The position numbers and the translations under genes were made by a program. Positions 7,718 through 14,522 of a stretch of 54,376 nucleotides of DNA are shown in pieces. The first letter of the stretch is position 1, and the number at the start of each line of letters is the position of its first letter. Under the pieces are notes generated by a model that was not told where the DNA came from, searched no databases, and saw only the letters and a list, made by a program, of their open reading frames with translations. Source of the stretch: a virus; IMG/VR virus record IMGVR_UViG_3300020419_000019, positions 1 through 54,376 of that record; one strand, given 5' to 3'.

Positions 7718-9021
7718 AAAAAATTGCTGTTATCGGTGCAGGTGTTATTGGTATCAACTCTATTCTACAGTTGATAGAAGAGCGAACTAATGCTGATGCA
7801 GAGAATGATTGTAGGATAGTATGGTTGTATGATACATCAATAGATATATTTGGTATTGGAGAGTCAACAACACCATCATTATCAGGACAAATTGCTAGTC
7901 CACCATCATATTTAAGATATGATTCTAAAGATTATTTTGATGCTACTATCAAGTTTGGTAATAGATTTGTAGGATGGGGTAAAAATGGGGGAGATTTTAC
8001 CAGATATTTTCCTATGAGTACTGCTGCTATTCATTTTGATACTAGATTATTCAGTAGTTTCTTTATTGAACATTTAACTGAAGAAAGTTGTTATAATTTT
8101 GAGTCAAGGGATACTAAAATAAGATCAATAAGTTTCGATCAAGACCCTATAGGTGGACATTGCTTCGGTGTTGTTATTGATGGAGAGACATATGATTTTG
8201 TATTAGATTGTAGTGGTGGCAAATCACTGGTGAATGATGATTATTACTTTGATTCACCCTTTGAGACTTGTAATACAGTTCTTGCTACTAGACTACCAGA
8301 ACCTGCAGATTGGGGTTATACATTGACACAGACCACTCGAAATGGTTGGATGTTTGGAATTCCATTACAAAGCAGGAGAACTTATGGTTATGCCTATAAT
8401 TCAAGTGTCACAACAGAAGAGGAAGCACAACAAGAGTTTAGAAGTCTAATTCCTCAGGAAGGATATCAATATAATAAGTTTACTTGGAAACCCAAATTCT
8501 CTAACTATGTACTACATCATAGTGGTAGATATGCTCGTAATGGAAATGCGTTGGGATTTCTTGACCCACTTGAAGCACTAGCAGGTATGTATTATGATAG
8601 TGTGACAGATAAGATGGCAAATTATGCTCTTGGCGATACATATAATAGTATAGACCTTATTAATAATATCAACAGTTGGTATTATCAGGAGGTTGTTGGA
8701 GATTGGTTATTAAATTCAGCATGGATGTATCATTTTGGTTCAGAACATGACACACCATTCTGGCAACAAGTCCAGAAAAATGCTAAAGATATATTAAATA
8801 ATAAGGAAATTAATCCTTGTCGTTTAATAAGTGATGAACAAACATTTACTGATGATTTGTTTAATATTATAGGGGATGACCCAGAAATGAGAAGGTTATT
8901 TGTTCATGATTTACTTGATGTTGAGTTTACTTTCGATTTCTGTCGTGATTACTATAACTTCAGTTCATTTACTAGAGGAATGAGTGCAGATTATGCTAAC
9001 AAGTTTCCTACATTTACATAA
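7714..9021 (+). CDS. Flavin-dependent halogenase (tryptophan halogenase-like, VirX1-type)
   Basis: A 435-residue FAD enzyme. It shows the Rossmann motif GAGVIG (residues 8-13), the GIGESTTPSL loop (47-56) typical of tryptophan halogenases, Lys80 in DATIKFGNRFVGWG (position of the essential Lys of PrnA), W212-M-F-G-I-P217 in place of WxWxIP, and GFLDPLEA (281-288) with Glu287 at the position of the catalytic Glu. These enzymes use reduced FAD, O2 and halide to make hypohalous acid, which Lys delivers to an aromatic substrate. A cyanophage halogenase, VirX1 from Syn10, is known to iodinate and brominate varied substrates; this protein is probably a relative. The Trp-to-Phe change in WxWxIP may reflect altered specificity. 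It overlaps the preceding gene by 4 bases and a degenerate paralogue starts 4 bases later. No flavin reductase is visible in the window. Confidence 0.82.
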   Translation: MKKIAVIGAGVIGINSILQLIEERTNADAENDCRIVWLYDTSIDIFGIGESTTPSLSGQIASPPSYLRYDSKDYFDATIKFGNRFVGWGKNGGDFTRYFPMSTAAIHFDTRLFSSFFIEHLTEESCYNFESRDTKIRSISFDQDPIGGHCFGVVIDGETYDFVLDCSGGKSLVNDDYYFDSPFETCNTVLATRLPEPADWGYTLTQTTRNGWMFGIPLQSRRTYGYAYNSSVTTEEEAQQEFRSLIPQEGYQYNKFTWKPKFSNYVLHHSGRYARNGNALGFLDPLEALAGMYYDSVTDKMANYALGDTYNSIDLINNINSWYYQEVVGDWLLNSAWMYHFGSEHDTPFWQQVQKNAKDILNNKEINPCRLISDEQTFTDDLFNIIGDDPEMRRLFVHDLLDVEFTFDFCRDYYNFSSFTRGMSADYANKFPTFT

Positions 9022-9024
9022 CTT

Positions 9025-10410
9025 ATGACTAGAAAAATTGCTATTATTGGTGGTACTGACGCAGTACAGGTATTATTGAATTGCGTGTCACATAGGGATA
9101 CTATGGATAGTGTATATCAGGATGATGAAATAGTTTGGATTCGTGATTGCTCTCATATTATTGATGACTATGGAATACAAACCGAGTCCGAGTGGGGAGA
9201 AATAGTCGGAGAGAATACTACATTAAATTCAATGCATCTATCAAAATTATTAGATGGTAAACAAAAATGGGGTAAAAAGTTTATTGGATTTGGTAATGAC
9301 ACACCACATAATTTTTATGTACTGTATGAACTAACTCATGTGGGTTGGCATTTAAACGGTAGAAAAATGGTAGATTTATTCTGGAATAGTTATACTAATA
9401 CTGCTAAAAATGTCAAGATGATAGATGCTCATGTAGAATATATTGATGTACAAAACGATCATGTTAAAATACTTGATGAGAAGTATGATTTTGTAATTGA
9501 TTGTACTAAAGGTGCATTATGGGATCATAATTCTTATAGTGAAGCATTATATAATCCAACAAATGCATCTCTAACAGTTCATAAAAAGGTAGAGGGTAAA
9601 TGGAATTATACTGCACATATTGCAGGTAAACATGGATATTTAACAGGCATTCCTATTAAAGATGCTCAAACATGGATATATTCATACGATAAAGATATAA
9701 CAACACTTGATGATGCTATTAAAGACTTTAATGACCATTGTGAAATAACAACAAATGAGTTGCCTAAGATAAGTGAGTATGATAAAATGTTATCAGACTA
9801 TTGTATTCATCCTAATAATAGGTATGCAAGATGTGGTCGTGCATTGGGGTTTAACGATGAGTTAAACAACTTTAAAAACTATCTTGAAGGAGATTTAGCA
9901 GAAGCAATAGCAGAATATCTGTTTGAAGATCCTGAGAGACAACAGACAGAATATCAAAGGTTAGATGTAGAGGACAGGTATCAAGATGGCAAAAAAGATT
10001 GTGCATCATCACTCGGTTTCTATCTACAGGAAGGTTCTCAATATAAAACTGAGTTCTGGAAACAAACTAGAACAAATGCTTGTTTATGTTTAGAGAACAG
10101 AGAACACTTTGATATATCTACAAATCTCATACAATATGAATATCTTAAAATGAATGAACTCATCCCACCAGAAGAGAATATTCGTTTAGATTATTTTAGG
10201 AGATTAGCAGATGATGAACAGCGTTTGAGACAAAAACAAACTGCTGTATCTGATGAACCTTACAGATTGTTAGGTAGTTATCAGATATTTACTGAGACTA
10301 CTAGAGGTCTCGGTTCACCTTATGCTCACCTATTTCCATTAATGACAGACATGTTACCACCATCATCCGAACCTTTCGGAGAAATCAACCTCGATCCAAT
10401 AACATGGTAA
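9025..10410 (+). CDS. Degenerate halogenase paralogue, probably non-halogenating
   Basis: A 461-residue protein that aligns along its length with the preceding halogenase: IAIIGGTDAV against IAVIGAGVIG, QKWGKKFIGFG against IKFGNRFVGWG, YDFVIDCTKG against YDFVLDCSGG, HGYLTGIPI against NGWMFGIPL, NRYARCGRALGF against GRYARNGNALGF. The Lys (Lys81) is kept, but the Rossmann glycines are lost (GGTDAV), the GIGEST loop reads GIQTES, the Trp motif is gone, and the catalytic Glu in DPLE is replaced (DELN, Asn280). FAD binding and halogenation are therefore doubtful. The conserved C-terminal pattern (FTETTRGLGSPYAHLFP against FSSFTRGMSADYANKFP) shows the fold is maintained, so a role as partner subunit or evolved binding protein is likely. 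It follows tandem duplication. The end overlaps the next gene by 7 bases. Confidence 0.75.
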   Translation: MTRKIAIIGGTDAVQVLLNCVSHRDTMDSVYQDDEIVWIRDCSHIIDDYGIQTESEWGEIVGENTTLNSMHLSKLLDGKQKWGKKFIGFGNDTPHNFYVLYELTHVGWHLNGRKMVDLFWNSYTNTAKNVKMIDAHVEYIDVQNDHVKILDEKYDFVIDCTKGALWDHNSYSEALYNPTNASLTVHKKVEGKWNYTAHIAGKHGYLTGIPIKDAQTWIYSYDKDITTLDDAIKDFNDHCEITTNELPKISEYDKMLSDYCIHPNNRYARCGRALGFNDELNNFKNYLEGDLAEAIAEYLFEDPERQQTEYQRLDVEDRYQDGKKDCASSLGFYLQEGSQYKTEFWKQTRTNACLCLENREHFDISTNLIQYEYLKMNELIPPEENIRLDYFRRLADDEQRLRQKQTAVSDEPYRLLGSYQIFTETTRGLGSPYAHLFPLMTDMLPPSSEPFGEINLDPITW

Positions 10411-10760
10411 GAACTTTAATTAAGGATTTCCCACTTACCGAGGTTATCAGAAAACCTATGAGTAAAGACACATACACAAAGGAAGAAGTGGATGCTCTCA
10501 TCAAGTATGCTATTGATGAAGCAAGAAAGATTGATGAAGAGTCAATGCGTAAACATAATCGTGATGCTACTGTTATCAGTATGATATTAGGGTTTACTGC
10601 ACTTGCGTTATTTGTTGATGGTCTGTTAAGATTATTAGGTATCATTCCACCTTTTATGGAGATTGATATAGATGTACTTGATAAGATTGTTGAGAGAGTG
10701 GAGACAGATGTAGTGGACAAACTGAAACAAGTGCCTATCCAAAAATTACTAAGAAGATGA
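10404..10760 (+). CDS. Small single-span membrane protein with coiled flanks
   Basis: A 118-residue protein I do not recognise. An acidic/basic helical N-terminal half (KDTYTKEEVDALIKYA) is followed by one membrane segment, roughly residues 52-73 (ISMILGFTALALFVDGLLRLLG), and an amphipathic C-terminal helix with heptad-like Ile/Val spacing. It starts inside the end of the degenerate halogenase gene; an internal ATG at 10458 could also be used. Its stop overlaps the start of the next membrane protein. A role at the virion or host inner membrane is possible, but nothing specific is seen. Confidence 0.7.
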   Translation: MVRTLIKDFPLTEVIRKPMSKDTYTKEEVDALIKYAIDEARKIDEESMRKHNRDATVISMILGFTALALFVDGLLRLLGIIPPFMEIDIDVLDKIVERVETDVVDKLKQVPIQKLLRR

Positions 10761-11044
10761 TTTCATTTTTACTTTCAATGGCAGGATTATTAAACCTGTT
10801 ATTTTATATCTTTGCTATTGGTTTTTTAATCTCACTAGGATTAGAACAATGGATTAAGTTTAGACCTTTATCTGTTGATGCATCAATGAATGAGAGAAAC
10901 AACTACATAGTTCAGAGCAACAGAAAATACTGTTGGAGACAAGCGTGGGTAGTTAACATTAACTGGTTCGCTTGTAATGTAGGTTTATATTTTGTATCAA
11001 GAAGTATGTTAAATCCAGTGGACAATTTTTGGAATGGGATGTAA
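10757..11044 (+). CDS. Small two-span membrane protein
   Basis: A 95-residue protein with a hydrophobic N-terminal helix (LLNLLFYIFAIGFLISLGL, about residues 10-28), a polar loop with Tyr-Cys-Trp-Arg-Gln, and a second weaker hydrophobic segment (WFACNVGLYFVS). ATGA overlap with the previous gene indicates coupled translation. It was not recognised; holin-like size and topology are noted, but no lysis gene lies next to it. Confidence 0.68.
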   Translation: MISFLLSMAGLLNLLFYIFAIGFLISLGLEQWIKFRPLSVDASMNERNNYIVQSNRKYCWRQAWVVNINWFACNVGLYFVSRSMLNPVDNFWNGM

Positions 11045-11047
11045 AAT

Positions 11048-11119
11048 ATGTGGTATGTTATATTCTGGACAATATTAACAATTTATCTTTTGAAACAAGT
11101 AGGAGTATTTAAAAAATGA
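11048..11119 (+). CDS. Possible 23-residue membrane peptide
   Basis: The frame encodes MWYVIFWTILTIYLLKQVGVFKK: a hydrophobic helix with a basic tail, the pattern of a membrane micro-peptide. It starts 4 bases after the previous stop and overlaps the next start (ATGA), filling the gap in a tightly packed series. The very short length means the call rests on context. Confidence 0.45.
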   Translation: MWYVIFWTILTIYLLKQVGVFKK

Positions 11120-11292
11120 CATTTCTATCATGCCCACCTGTATATCATTTACCAGGAACATGGACAGAGTGTAAAAAACCATTAATCAATCATCTTAATC
11201 TTGAACCAAGTACAGGATTTATGATAACCCTTGGATTACTCTTTATAGTATTAGTTGTTTATGGAATTACTAATTTAAACAAAGCAAAATGA
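11116..11292 (+). CDS. Small single-span membrane protein
   Basis: A 58-residue protein. A polar N-terminal part with two Cys (SCPPVYHLPGTWTECKKP) is followed by a strong membrane segment (FMITLGLLFIVLVVYGI, residues 35-51) and a short basic tail. It overlaps the previous and following genes by 4 bases each. An N-out arrangement by the positive-inside rule is likely. Function not recognised. Confidence 0.6.
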   Translation: MTFLSCPPVYHLPGTWTECKKPLINHLNLEPSTGFMITLGLLFIVLVVYGITNLNKAK

Positions 11293-11510
11293 AATTCGAC
11301 CCGAATAGCATCCCATTAAGGAATACATCACAAGAATTTGAATTCGAGAAAATATCAAGAGAAATTGATAGATGTAATGATGTAAAGGAGTTGCAGAATA
11401 TGTGTAAGTTTCTACTCAAATTAGAAATGAAAACTAGGGAGACATATAGTATTATGATTGCTGATACTATTGACGCAATGAATTTAGATATACCACAGGA
11501 CAATTTGTAA
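11289..11510 (+). CDS. Conserved small helical protein, function unknown
   Basis: A 73-residue protein starting MKFDPNSIPLRNTSQEFEFEKISREID, all-helical in appearance with a Cys-containing middle. Size and the E-F-E-K...L..L.LK...Y pattern faintly recall NblA phycobilisome-degradation adaptors, but key NblA positions cannot be aligned with confidence, so I do not assign it. It ends the compact operon; an AGTGTACACT palindrome and a promoter for a structured RNA follow immediately. Confidence 0.65.
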   Translation: MKFDPNSIPLRNTSQEFEFEKISREIDRCNDVKELQNMCKFLLKLEMKTRETYSIMIADTIDAMNLDIPQDNL

Positions 11511-11520
11511 AGTGTACACT
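11511..11520. promoter_or_regulatory. Perfect palindrome AGTGTACACT
   Basis: Ten-base perfect palindrome directly after the stop at 11510 and 6 bases before the -35 box of the ncRNA promoter. It is the tightest member of the AGTGT/ACACT dyad set (6491, 16464, 17461), placed as an operator would be. Confidence 0.45.
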
Positions 11521-11526
11521 AGTGGG

Positions 11527-11554
11527 TTGTCAGACATGTTAAATGATGTATAAT
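11527..11554 (+). promoter_or_regulatory. Sigma70-type promoter for the structured RNA
   Basis: TTGTCA (11527-11532), a 16-base spacer and a perfect TATAAT (11549-11554). The predicted start, 6-7 bases on, falls at about 11560-11561, exactly where the closing helix of the RNA begins. Agreement between promoter and RNA fold supports both. Confidence 0.72.
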
Positions 11555-11560
11555 AAGAAT

Positions 11561-11758
11561 GTCGAAACAAACCAACATAAGACTTTCAAGGTTGCGGACA
11601 CCCAAAGTGAAGTCATTAGATGACTACAAGATTTAACTAGAATAGTTAAAACCACTGGCATACGCATTTAAGTCGAACTTAAGCAGTTGAGTTTTGTTTC
11701 GACCCACCTCACACCAATTTAATTACTGTCACAAGAGACTTTCACAAGTCTCTTTTTT
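11561..11758 (+). ncRNA. Putative structured non-coding RNA, about 145-198 nt
   Basis: The stretch has no gene but strong secondary structure. GTCGAAACAAA (11561-11571) pairs perfectly over 11 bases with 11693-11703, closing a multi-branch domain. Inside are a GACTT(T)CA/TGAAGTC stem (11581-11588 with 11608-11614), an 8-bp hairpin TTTAACTA-GAA-TAGTTAAA (11632-11650) and a 6-bp hairpin TTAAGT-CGA-ACTTAA (11668-11682). A promoter ends 6 bases before it, and an intrinsic terminator ends it at 11733-11758. It does not fold like a tRNA, has no tmRNA tag frame that I can see, and is too branched for 6S RNA. It could be a trans-acting RNA or a leader regulating the zinc-ribbon gene at 11792. It may belong to one of the marine-metagenome RNA families, which I cannot check here. 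Confidence 0.65.
11733..11758 (+). terminator. Rho-independent terminator after the ncRNA
   Basis: AAGAGACT (11733-11740), loop TTCACA, AGTCTCTT (11747-11754), running into a T tract to 11758. Perfect 8-bp stem. Confidence 0.85.
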
Positions 11759-11791
11759 ATGTCATAATAATATTATACAAAGGAGTTAATT

Positions 11792-12043
11792 ATGTCATAC
11801 TGCGATTTATGTCATGTCTATGATGATGAGCATACCGATGGTGAACCTGATATGCAGACAGGGAGATATTATAAACCATTACTAGACTATTTCTATAGTG
11901 TAGAGGTCATGGGAGAAGATTGGTGCGACTATAACTGGGGAACTCTCAAAAACTCAGAAGGCGATGTAGTCACTTGTATGTGTCAAAGATGTTTCGGTTC
12001 TATGCAGAGGATGGGTAAAGTCAAATGGAAATGCTCATCATGA
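11792..12043 (+). CDS. Zinc-ribbon-like small protein
   Basis: An 83-residue protein with two Cys pairs, CDLC (residues 4-7) and CMCQRC (near 62-67), plus His8 and a terminal Cys, consistent with one structural zinc site. The middle is Tyr/Trp/Asp-rich. AGGAG lies 8 bases before the ATG, in a leader resembling those at 16540 and 17535. Its stop overlaps the next ATG (ATGA), coupling it to a putative nuclease; a DNA-binding or accessory role for that enzyme is an inference. Confidence 0.7.
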   Translation: MSYCDLCHVYDDEHTDGEPDMQTGRYYKPLLDYFYSVEVMGEDWCDYNWGTLKNSEGDVVTCMCQRCFGSMQRMGKVKWKCSS

Positions 12044-12744
12044 ATTCAGTAATATCAGGAACAAAAGCAAAGCAAGATGGACACAAGTATGAAGAAGAGT
12101 GTGTTCATCTTTTAAATGAACGATTTGGTGGAGACCACAAAACCGATGGCAGACCACAAACTAAGGTAGATGTATATGACAATGAAGGAACTAACAAATA
12201 TTCAGTAAAGAATGTATCTAAAAACCATACCCAAGTAGCATTGCTATCAAGCAAGAAGTTTATAGATTACTTTGGTATTAGTGATAGTCATTGCGAATAC
12301 TTTATAAAAATGTTCTTTGGATATCCAAATAAAAAACTAGTATCTATTGTTGAGAGCATACATCCATACTTAAATCTTAGTGATGCTGAAAAGAGACAAA
12401 ATAGAGTATATAGAGATAATATATCAGATGATATTGTTGAAAGTTTCTTATTATTCATGAATTCATATAAGATGGAGATATTTGATATTATTGTAAAAAG
12501 AGGATTTAGTGGGGATAGTATTAATCATATAGTATGGAGAAATAAGATAACAAACAATGTTGATATTATAAATGTTGATTCTCTCGTATCACTAGTTGAA
12601 AATGGTACATGGAAAATAAATAATACTACACTAGAGTTCAGAACTAGTGACAACTTTAAACTATTCCATTTACAAATGAAAGGAAGCGGTAAAAAATATA
12701 ATAGTGGTTATCATGGGATGATGTTTCACATGTATTGGAGGTAG
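12040..12744 (+). CDS. Putative PD-(D/E)XK-fold nuclease
   Basis: A 234-residue protein from the ATG at 12040, chosen over upstream in-frame ATGs because it overlaps the previous stop as ATGA. Residues 14-60 show GHKYEEECVHLLNERFGG (helix with acidic residues), then VDVYDNEGTNKYSVKN: Asp44 and Lys57 on adjacent strands match the D...xxK core of PD-(D/E)XK nucleases, with Ser replacing the second acidic residue. Thr/Gln-rich KNHTQVALLS would be the next helix. The C-terminal part (FHLQMKGSGKKYNSG) is basic and may bind DNA. Restriction-type endonucleases and host-genome nucleases share this fold. The match is by pattern only. A zinc-ribbon gene precedes it, and a 42-residue gene and an SF2 helicase follow. 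Confidence 0.52.
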   Translation: MNSVISGTKAKQDGHKYEEECVHLLNERFGGDHKTDGRPQTKVDVYDNEGTNKYSVKNVSKNHTQVALLSSKKFIDYFGISDSHCEYFIKMFFGYPNKKLVSIVESIHPYLNLSDAEKRQNRVYRDNISDDIVESFLLFMNSYKMEIFDIIVKRGFSGDSINHIVWRNKITNNVDIINVDSLVSLVENGTWKINNTTLEFRTSDNFKLFHLQMKGSGKKYNSGYHGMMFHMYWR

Positions 12745-12745
12745 T

Positions 12746-12874
12746 ATGAGAACGGATACCACACTTGAAAAGAAGGATGAAAAATGGTATAATAATCAAC
12801 ATATACATCCAAATGCTAGGGAAGATGTAGTGGACAGTAAGGAAAGTGACTACAAACCTGCATATTGGCAATAA
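12746..12874 (+). CDS. Hypothetical 42-residue charged protein
   Basis: MRTDTTLEKKDEKWYNNQ... ending in ESDYKPAYWQ. GGAGG lies 5 bases before the ATG, one of the best ribosome sites in this stretch, which supports translation despite the length. Highly charged, no membrane segment, no recognised family. Confidence 0.55.
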   Translation: MRTDTTLEKKDEKWYNNQHIHPNAREDVVDSKESDYKPAYWQ

Positions 12875-12913
12875 TTATACACTATACTGAATACATACGA
12901 AATTATTAAATCA

Positions 12914-14188
12914 TTGATTACACTAAGACCTCATCAAGAACGAACACTTGACAAACTAAAACAGTTCGATAAAGGTTGTGTGTATATTCCTACTGGTGGT
13001 GGTAAGACTATCATTATGTTGGAAGATTTAGTACAACGGATAGAAACTGCTGACGCTCCATTAACTGTTGTTATTGTTGCACCTCGTTTATTACTAGCAA
13101 ATCAATTATGTTCTGAATTTCTAGAATATACTCAGGACAATGATAACATAGTTCTCAATGACAACTTAAATATATTGCATGTTCATAGTGGAGAGACATC
13201 TTTCGATTCATCTACCAAACCTCGTTACATTCATGAGTGGATAGTTGATAGACAATTTCAATTACAGCATCAAATCATATTTTCTACATATCACTCACTA
13301 GGCAGACTAGATGATGCTATGATAGATGTTGATATCATGTATTGTGATGAAGCACATAACGCCACTCAGAAAAACCATTTTGTTGGAGTTGCTAATACAT
13401 CTACCAATGCATCTAACAGTTATTTTTTCACTGCTACACCAAAATACACTAGACAAGTAAATGGTAGAGGTATGAATAACACCGATGTATTTGGTAAGAC
13501 TCTAATTAGTGTTCCTGCACCCGAATTAATTGACAATGGTAGTATTATACCACCAAAACTTGTAATACATGAAACAGATCATGTAAGAACTAAACAAAAT
13601 GCACCTGATGTTGATCGGGAAATGATATTAGAAATACTAGACGATTTAACAGAAGAACAGAGTGCTAAAGTTTTAGTTGCTGCTCCTAATACTTCAATAT
13701 TGTGGAGAATATTATCACAGACAAATCTCTTATATGTCTTAAAGCAATTAGGTTATGATGTATTACATATTACATCAAAGCATGGTGCTTATGTCAATGA
13801 CAAGAAAGTTGGTCGGGATGTATTCTTTAATACTTTAACAGAGTGGGGAAGGGATGACAACAAAAAGTTTGTTGTATTTCATTACTCTATATTATCTGAA
13901 GGCATCAATGTTCCAGGATTAACTCATACAATACTATTGAGAAATCTACCTGTTATCGAAATGGCACAGACTATAGGAAGAGTCATAAGACTACATAAAG
14001 AAGATGCAGAAAATATTGCTAAAGGCAATATTCCAGTTGGTAATTATCAATTATATCGTAAATCTCATGGAGTGGTTACAGTTCCGTTATGTGGTAAAGC
14101 ATCACTCTCAACTAGGAATAGACTTCAAAAGTTAATAGAATTAATATTTGAAGATGGACTTCCTGCACATTCATTCGCTAACTCTTAA
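12914..14188 (+). CDS. SF2 DNA/RNA helicase, ResIII/UvsW-like
   Basis: A 424-residue helicase with ordered motifs: Q-like LRPHQERTL at the start, Walker A PTGGGKT (residues 26-32), APRLL (motif Ia), DEAH (145-148, motif II), FTATP (172-176, motif III), and QTIGRVIRLH near 355 (motif VI). It couples ATP hydrolysis to duplex unwinding or translocation. The core resembles phage UvsW and type III restriction R subunits, but it lacks the extra N-terminal domain of T4 UvsW, so I give no gene symbol. The start is odd: no ATG or GTG follows the in-frame stop at 12872, leaving TTG at 12914 as the likely start (ATT at 12902 otherwise), without a clear ribosome site. It lies after a nuclease-like gene, suggesting shared work in recombination, host DNA breakdown or exclusion. 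Confidence 0.85.
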   Translation: MITLRPHQERTLDKLKQFDKGCVYIPTGGGKTIIMLEDLVQRIETADAPLTVVIVAPRLLLANQLCSEFLEYTQDNDNIVLNDNLNILHVHSGETSFDSSTKPRYIHEWIVDRQFQLQHQIIFSTYHSLGRLDDAMIDVDIMYCDEAHNATQKNHFVGVANTSTNASNSYFFTATPKYTRQVNGRGMNNTDVFGKTLISVPAPELIDNGSIIPPKLVIHETDHVRTKQNAPDVDREMILEILDDLTEEQSAKVLVAAPNTSILWRILSQTNLLYVLKQLGYDVLHITSKHGAYVNDKKVGRDVFFNTLTEWGRDDNKKFVVFHYSILSEGINVPGLTHTILLRNLPVIEMAQTIGRVIRLHKEDAENIAKGNIPVGNYQLYRKSHGVVTVPLCGKASLSTRNRLQKLIELIFEDGLPAHSFANS

Positions 14189-14190
14189 CA

Positions 14191-14352
14191 ATGGCATTCC
14201 TACACACTATTTTCTATAAAAACAATGGTAGTGGTTCTATGTTAGAATCAACTATCATAGCATCATCCCCTGATGACGCTAAAACAACATTTCTATCAAC
14301 AAATCCTGATGCATATATTGATAGAATATTAACAACAGTACCTGCTAAGTAA
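14191..14352 (+). CDS. Hypothetical 53-residue protein
   Basis: MAFLHTIFYKNNGSGSMLESTIIASSPDDAKTTF...: strand-strand-helix pattern, with AxSPDDA as the helix start often seen in tiny phage beta-beta-alpha proteins. It starts 2 bases after the helicase stop. Similar in design to the next gene. Confidence 0.55.
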   Translation: MAFLHTIFYKNNGSGSMLESTIIASSPDDAKTTFLSTNPDAYIDRILTTVPAK

Positions 14353-14357
14353 ACATC

Positions 14358-14513
14358 ATGTTTTTTGAAATTCGCAAACAAGAAGTAATTTTCTATAGTC
14401 CAAACTTAGGACTTCAGAGTGTTATTGTAAATAGCAATAATCCTGATGGTGCTAGACAATTAATTCTAGAGCAATATGGCAATGTTGATATCAAGAGAGT
14501 TAATTCTCTATAG
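14358..14513 (+). CDS. Hypothetical 51-residue protein
   Basis: MFFEIRKQEVIFYSPNLGLQSVIVNSNNPDGARQLILEQYG...: two strands and a helix (NNPDGARQLILEQYG), like the preceding gene and possibly an ancient duplicate (inference). It starts 5 bases after the previous stop. Confidence 0.55.
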   Translation: MFFEIRKQEVIFYSPNLGLQSVIVNSNNPDGARQLILEQYGNVDIKRVNSL

Positions 14514-14522
14514 GAGGATATC

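Noticed and set aside
11289-11510. NblA phycobilisome-degradation adaptor
   Set aside because: Only size and a loose helical pattern agree; conserved NblA positions could not be aligned, so the gene is left unassigned.
11561-11703. tRNA or tmRNA identity for the structured RNA
   Set aside because: No cloverleaf with 7-bp acceptor, anticodon arm and GTTC-type T loop fits, and no tag-peptide frame with a tRNA-like half is seen.
12914-14188. Assignment of the helicase as uvsW
   Set aside because: The SF2 motifs fit, but the N-terminal UvsW domain is missing and other SF2 helicases match equally well, so no symbol is given.
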